A DNA stretch of 10,327 nucleotides from Phycisphaerae bacterium (GTDB lineage Bacteria; Planctomycetota; Phycisphaerae; Phycisphaerales; SM1A02), in NCBI GenBank assembly GCA_018663565.1, contig JABJQE010000098.1:1-10327 (forward strand), written 5' to 3'. The notes beneath the pieces are model-generated. The model did not search any database, was not told the origin of the DNA, and saw only the letters and a list, made by a program, of their open reading frames with translations. This document shows positions 6,808 through 10,327 of the stretch, piece by piece. The first letter of the stretch is position 1; every line of letters starts with the position of its first letter. The position numbers and the translations under genes were made by a program.

Positions 6808-8274
6808 ATGCACCCCATCACATACCGCTCGTCTTCTCTCATCTTACTCGGCTTGGCGTACCTAGCAGGTGTTGGGTGCGGGACTTCGTGGAAAGCTGAT
6901 GTGTCCGCTCGACCGACAACACGCTCTATTGTGGTTGACCATCAGACTGACGGGACATATCGCCGCATGGATGTGGTTGGCGGCGCGTGGTATCAGACAA
7001 CTGGATCCGATTTGCTGGTGCTCGATACCACGGGGCGCATCATCTCGCGTCAGTCGCTTGCGCCCGCCGGAACCGCGCCGCCAGCGTCTGACATTGTTGT
7101 TGCTGGTGATGAGATGGCGGTGCTGCTTGGACAAAGTGAAGTGATTGTGCTCGATCGAACCGAGCCATGGCGACCAACGATTGTTGATCAAGTAGACGCT
7201 GCGACGCTGGGCATGTGGCCGCTTGGGCTTGCAACTGAGGGTGATGAGATTCTTGTGCTTGGCAAGGGATCGGCACGGACACTCTCGGGCGAAATCATGG
7301 CCCGATCAGACGGCGCCGAAGTGACAGGTGTGGTGAACCATCTCGGGCGCCAATTGCATGTTGCCGGCAGACGCATTCACCGGCGTGCTGGTGACACCTA
7401 TCTCGGCACAGCCTCGCTGCTCGAGCCTGCGGTGTCGCAGGCCAATATGCCAGACGCCTCGCTGCTCTTTGCGCGTAATGAACGCAGTGGGTCGCTCGTT
7501 GGATATCTCGGCGAGGACTGCCGGGAACTCGACACGTTGTCCATGACCGTCGGTGTGCCAGGTCAGGTCACCCGGCTTCGCCAGCAGGGCAACCGGGTCT
7601 TGGTTGTCACGAGCACGGGGTTGTACGTGCTGCGGGTCACACGGGACGGCTTGACGAAGGAATGGCAATGGTCCTCAGCCGGAGTGGAGGACGCTGACTG
7701 GATTGATCAGGGGCACCTTGCTATTGCGGGCTCATTTGGCTTCGGCGTGGTTCCGATTGGTGTGGATGACCCAATTGAGAATGCTGTGGTGTGGACTGCA
7801 TCTCCGGCTGGACTTACGCACGCTGCGTCAGATGGGGAGGGACTTCGAGCCCATTCTCCCCACGGGCACTGGGTGTATCAGATTGGCCGCGAGGCAATTC
7901 TTGCAGAGCGACCGAGCGACCCGCTCTCGCCTCCAGCTCGCTCCGCTGCCGTACTTGGTTGGTCTGTTGAACTCAATGACAATGGCGTGGCAGAGCTGGA
8001 CACGCCAGCTGGCAACCATCAACTTGAAGCACCGGGTGACGGTCGCTTCCACTGCATTGCGGCGACCGAGGATGCATTCTGGCTTGGGCATGACACCGGC
8101 ATTCTGCTCTTGATGTTGCAGTCTGTCGATGGCCGCGACGAAGTGGTCGAATCGCGAAGGCTCAACGTGTTGATCGACGGTCCTGTGATTTGCATTGAGC
8201 CACTCGTCCTTGGTGGCGGCGTGGCATACGCTGCCGAGCACGGCGGGTTTGGAATCGTTCGAGAGAAATTCTAA
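6808..8274 (+). CDS. Predicted exported beta-propeller-like protein, function unknown
   Basis: The 488-residue protein starts with a short polar/basic head, a hydrophobic stretch (about 10-22) and C24 in AGVGC-G. This looks like a Sec signal peptide and perhaps a degenerate lipobox, since position -3 is Gly rather than the usual Leu. The rest consists of about seven to nine weakly similar units of the type loop-G-x-x-hydrophobic strand-G-hydrophobic strand. Examples are VVAGDEMAVLLGQSEVIVLD, LATEGDEILVLGKG, RQQGNRVLVVTSTGLYVLRV, GHLAIAGSFGFGVVPIG and GGVAYAAEHGGFGIV. This is the pattern of a beta-propeller of WD40/LVIVD/NHL style, so it may be a periplasmic or outer-membrane-facing scaffold. 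No catalytic motif was recognised. I chose ATG 6808 because the signal peptide begins there; the frame is open upstream to 6724 but overlaps the TPR gene. No clear ribosome site precedes it. It converges on nth with a 17-nt gap. Confidence 0.72.
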   Translation: MHPITYRSSSLILLGLAYLAGVGCGTSWKADVSARPTTRSIVVDHQTDGTYRRMDVVGGAWYQTTGSDLLVLDTTGRIISRQSLAPAGTAPPASDIVVAGDEMAVLLGQSEVIVLDRTEPWRPTIVDQVDAATLGMWPLGLATEGDEILVLGKGSARTLSGEIMARSDGAEVTGVVNHLGRQLHVAGRRIHRRAGDTYLGTASLLEPAVSQANMPDASLLFARNERSGSLVGYLGEDCRELDTLSMTVGVPGQVTRLRQQGNRVLVVTSTGLYVLRVTRDGLTKEWQWSSAGVEDADWIDQGHLAIAGSFGFGVVPIGVDDPIENAVVWTASPAGLTHAASDGEGLRAHSPHGHWVYQIGREAILAERPSDPLSPPARSAAVLGWSVELNDNGVAELDTPAGNHQLEAPGDGRFHCIAATEDAFWLGHDTGILLLMLQSVDGRDEVVESRRLNVLIDGPVICIEPLVLGGGVAYAAEHGGFGIVREKF

Positions 8275-8291
8275 GCAAACCGCTCGAGGAA

Positions 8292-8981
8292 TTATCGGGC
8301 TGATTGCGCGCAGCTGCATCGCTCGGTGGAGCCATATCGCTTGCACACCGGATGTTCGCCACACACGGCATTTCTCGCCTTACACGCATACCGGCCCTGG
8401 AAGATCAGCAGGTGGCTGAGCATGGTCCACTTGGTCTTGGGGAACCGCGCCATGAGATCGCGTTCGATCTTCGCAGCATTCCCTTCGTAGTCGGTTAGGC
8501 CGAATCGCCACGCGAGCCGCATGACGTGCGTGTCCACAACTACGCCCTCGTTGACCCCAAAGGCATTACCGAGCACCACGTTGGCCGTCTTTCTCGCAAC
8601 GCCACGCAGCGTGAGAAGGTCTTCCATCGTGTTGGGTACTTCGCCGCCGTACTCATCGACGACTCGCCGCATTGATTCGACCACAGCCTTGGACTTGTTT
8701 CGGTACAGCCCAATTGTCGCGATGAAGGGTTGAATGTCTTCGGGCTCGGCCGCGGCAAACTCGGCGGGCGTCTTGTACGCCTCGAAGAGGGCGGGCGTTG
8801 CGGCGTTCACCGCGACGTCCGTACTTTGAGCCGAGAGAATGGTCGCAATAAGTAGTTCATGCGGCGTAGCAGCCGTGAGTTCGCAGGTGGCTTCGGGCCA
8901 GGCTTTCTCGAGTGCCTTGTACACCCGCAATGCCCGTGCGCGATCCTTCGGAGTCACAATAGGGAGTGGTTTCTTGGCCAT
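8292..8981 (-). CDS. nth: Endonuclease III (DNA glycosylase/AP lyase), variant Fe-S motif
   Basis: Nth removes oxidised pyrimidines from DNA and nicks the abasic site in base excision repair. The 229-residue protein has the helix-hairpin-helix LRGVARKTANVVLG with catalytic lysine K131, the catalytic aspartate D150 in VVDTHVMRL, and the early motif ATILSAQSTDVAVN (46-59). The family [4Fe-4S] site is normally C-x6-C-x2-C-x5-C. Here C200-x6-C207 is kept, but the third position is H210 and the fourth is Y216. Other cysteines lie nearby at 213, 222 and 224. The cluster may be altered, bound with a different spacing, or lost. ATG 8981 is 2 nt after the moaE stop, so the two are probably co-transcribed. 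The family is certain; only the state of the cluster is in doubt. Confidence 0.95.
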   Translation of the reverse strand: MAKKPLPIVTPKDRARALRVYKALEKAWPEATCELTAATPHELLIATILSAQSTDVAVNAATPALFEAYKTPAEFAAAEPEDIQPFIATIGLYRNKSKAVVESMRRVVDEYGGEVPNTMEDLLTLRGVARKTANVVLGNAFGVNEGVVVDTHVMRLAWRFGLTDYEGNAAKIERDLMARFPKTKWTMLSHLLIFQGRYACKARNAVCGEHPVCKRYGSTERCSCAQSAR

Positions 8982-8983
8982 GC

Positions 8984-9427
8984 TCAGGCTTCTTCCGTGA
9001 CCGGCGTGCCGTCCACCCAGGTCGTTCCATCAACCCAGACTTCCTGTTTCCAGATGGGCACCCGACTCTTGAGCGTATCAATGAGCCACCGGCAGGCCTC
9101 GAAGCCCTTGATTCGGTGTCCAGATATCACCTCAATGCTCACGCTCGCTTCGCCTACCCGCACAATGCCCTCGGCGTGCTGCAGTCTGACGGCTGAAAGC
9201 GACCACCGCGCTGCAGCTTCTTCAGCGAGCTCCTGCAGGAGGCCAGCAGCCATTTCGGTGTGGGCGTCGTAGTCGAGATACAGCAGTTCGCCGTGCGACG
9301 GGTGTGATTCGCCGCGGGTTCGTCCCACAAACACAACTTCAGCGCCGCCGGGCGGCATGGGGTCAAAGCCGAGCGGCCGTACAGGCTCGGAGTGCATCGA
9401 CGTTTCGATGATGGGGGGTGATGCCAT
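8984..9427 (-). CDS. moaE: Molybdopterin synthase catalytic subunit MoaE
   Basis: MoaE, with the small sulfur carrier MoaD, inserts the dithiolene sulfurs into precursor Z (cPMP) to make molybdopterin. The 147-residue protein shows GGAEVVFVGRTRGE (about 27-40), the LDYDAHTEMA segment (about 51-60), HAEGIVRVGEASV, the HRIKGFEACRWLIDTLK helix, and VPIWKQE with WVDG at the end. The two lysines expected in the active site are present as K120 and K127, in the same relation as K119/K126 of E. coli. ATG 9427 gives the normal family length; the open frame extends to 9757 but overlaps the divergent gene and has no family similarity there. moaD and other moa genes are not in the window. It leads nth by 2 nt. 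Confidence 0.93.
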   Translation of the reverse strand: MASPPIIETSMHSEPVRPLGFDPMPPGGAEVVFVGRTRGESHPSHGELLYLDYDAHTEMAAGLLQELAEEAAARWSLSAVRLQHAEGIVRVGEASVSIEVISGHRIKGFEACRWLIDTLKSRVPIWKQEVWVDGTTWVDGTPVTEEA

Positions 9428-9484
9428 CGCTGCACGGTATCGACTCGGGCGAGTGAGTGCTCCTCCGTGTACCGTCTGCGTTCT

Positions 9485-10195
9485 ATGGAACACCTCGTCA
9501 CACCTCTTGCGCCAACTGTGGCCGAACTGAGCATGGATTTGCGAGCGGGCATTGCCATCGTGCAGCGGGAAGGATTCCGCGCGGTTCAGCTTGCGGCATC
9601 GGGATCCAGTGGCGTCCGGCCGGCGAGCATGAGCGAGTCGGCCCGCCGCGACCTTGCGGCTACGCTCCGCCGAGCAGAACTGATCGTTGCGGGGATTGAT
9701 CTGTGGATCCCCCCCGATCACTTCCGAGATGCCGCGACGCTCGACCGGGCCATGCACGCCGTGGATGCCGCGTGCAGTCTCGCTGGTGAACTTGGCGGAT
9801 GCGCCGTGTGTCTTGAGTTGCCACGTCCACTGCCCTCAGATGAAACGAATCAGGCCATCCACGCAGCAGCCGTATCGCATGGTGCCAGAATCGCCGTGCT
9901 TGGCCCGCTCCCAGAGGATGCCCCAGAGGAGTTCTCCGCATGTGTTGATCCAGCGACCTTCCTTGCAGCGGGCCTTGATCCAGCCATTGCAGCAGCTCAG
10001 CCCCATGCTGCGCCACGGCTGAGCGATATTGCCGCGGGGTGCCGTGTTCCGCCCGGAGGTGAGGGCGGCCTTGATGTCCAGGCCTACCGAATTGCCTGCG
10101 AGATTGGCGGCCAACAAAGGCCCGTGGTCGCTGATGTTCGAGCAATGCCCTCGCCTTTATATGCACTTCGCGTGATGCGCTCGTGCTGGACATAG
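9485..10195 (+). CDS. TIM-barrel protein, sugar isomerase/AP-endonuclease-2-like
   Basis: The 236-residue product has alternating helix-strand units like the xylose-isomerase-like TIM-barrel superfamily. An early helix leads to GFRAVQLAAS (about 34-43). The middle holds VCLELPRPLP (about 112-121) and ARIAVLGPLP. Later come FSACVDPATFLAAGLDP, APRLSDIAAGCRVPPGGEGGLD and RPVVADVRA, which parallel the D-P-x-x-L-x-x-G, H-L-x-D and G-x-G-x-x-D elements of the family. Several usual metal ligands look replaced: Q for Glu at the first strand and R for His before LSD. Activity as an isomerase or endonuclease is therefore doubtful. At 236 residues it is short for the superfamily. ATG 9485 is chosen; a GTG at 9467 is in frame and would add six residues. 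No clear ribosome site. acpS follows 21 nt later on the same strand. Superfamily moderately sure, function unknown. Confidence 0.6.
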   Translation: MEHLVTPLAPTVAELSMDLRAGIAIVQREGFRAVQLAASGSSGVRPASMSESARRDLAATLRRAELIVAGIDLWIPPDHFRDAATLDRAMHAVDAACSLAGELGGCAVCLELPRPLPSDETNQAIHAAAVSHGARIAVLGPLPEDAPEEFSACVDPATFLAAGLDPAIAAAQPHAAPRLSDIAAGCRVPPGGEGGLDVQAYRIACEIGGQQRPVVADVRAMPSPLYALRVMRSCWT

Positions 10196-10216
10196 GTGAT
10201 CGGTACACTCATCACT

Positions 10217-10327
10217 ATGGCCACATTGGTGCATGGCGTAGACCTTGTCGAGATTCGACGAATTGAGTCGATGTTGGAGTCGCACGGCGATCACTTCATC
10301 GACCGCGTTTTCACCCCGGCCGAGCGA
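10217..10327 (+). CDS. acpS: Holo-[acyl-carrier-protein] synthase, N-terminal fragment
   Basis: AcpS transfers 4'-phosphopantetheine from CoA to acyl carrier protein, activating it for fatty acid synthesis. The window ends after 37 codons. The visible part contains HGVDLVEIRRIE with the magnesium-binding aspartate D9, and DRVFTPAER near the edge, both hallmark elements of AcpS (G-x-D-L-x-x-I-x-R-I and R-x-x-F-T-x-x-E). ATG 10217 was chosen to give the usual short lead before GVDLVEI; an in-frame GTG at 10196, directly after the upstream stop, would add seven residues. It follows the TIM-barrel gene by 21 nt and may share its transcript. Confidence 0.92.
   Translation, partial: MATLVHGVDLVEIRRIESMLESHGDHFIDRVFTPAER

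Noticed and set aside
9459..9465. Strong GGAGGAG on the minus strand upstream of moaE
   Set aside because: No start codon lies in frame at a suitable distance; the moaE ATG is more than 30 nt further on.
9428..9757. N-terminal extension of the moaE frame
   Set aside because: It would overlap the divergent TIM-barrel gene and is Arg/His-rich with no MoaE similarity; the normal family length begins at 9427.

Overview
This window looks like an ordinary, gene-dense bacterial chromosome segment that is mostly housekeeping, with moderately high G+C. There is no phage, insertion sequence, CRISPR array, tRNA or rRNA that I can recognise. Weak or absent Shine-Dalgarno sequences before many starts, the long-tailed IF3, the variant CdsA signature and a long ThrRS insert would fit a planctomycete-like (Phycisphaerae-type) bacterium. 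That is an inference from general look, not a proven assignment.

Layout: the left edge (2-208, +) is the C-terminal end of a MATE-type efflux transporter. It converges on a long minus-strand block that runs from about 6764 down to 228. In transcription order this block is: a small TPR protein, RecX, a single-domain rhodanese, CdsA (phospholipid precursor synthesis), a coiled-coil zinc-ribbon protein (CT398 type), NrdR (ribonucleotide reductase repressor), ThrRS and translation initiation factor IF3. Several junctions overlap (TPR/recX by 8 nt, rhodanese/cdsA by 7 nt) or are short, which suggests one or a few operons. The only sizeable spacer in the block is the 227-nt thrS-infC leader. It holds a plausible promoter and a perfect 8-bp hairpin, and it ends at a good AGGAG followed by a rare AUC start codon for infC.

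A divergent plus-strand gene (6808-8274) encodes a secreted or lipid-anchored protein of degenerate beta-propeller appearance with no function I can name. It converges on a minus-strand pair, moaE (large subunit of molybdopterin synthase) then nth (endonuclease III), separated by 2 nt. The Nth protein has an altered iron-sulfur cysteine pattern. Divergent from moaE are a small TIM-barrel protein (sugar isomerase/AP-endonuclease-2-like) and, cut by the right edge, acpS (holo-ACP synthase).

No gene-free stretch exceeds 300 bases. The most interesting points are the AUC start and leader of infC, the absence of rpmI-rplT directly after infC, the non-canonical Fe-S motif of Nth, and the uncharacterised propeller-like exported protein. 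I did not see a clearly novel multi-gene system.
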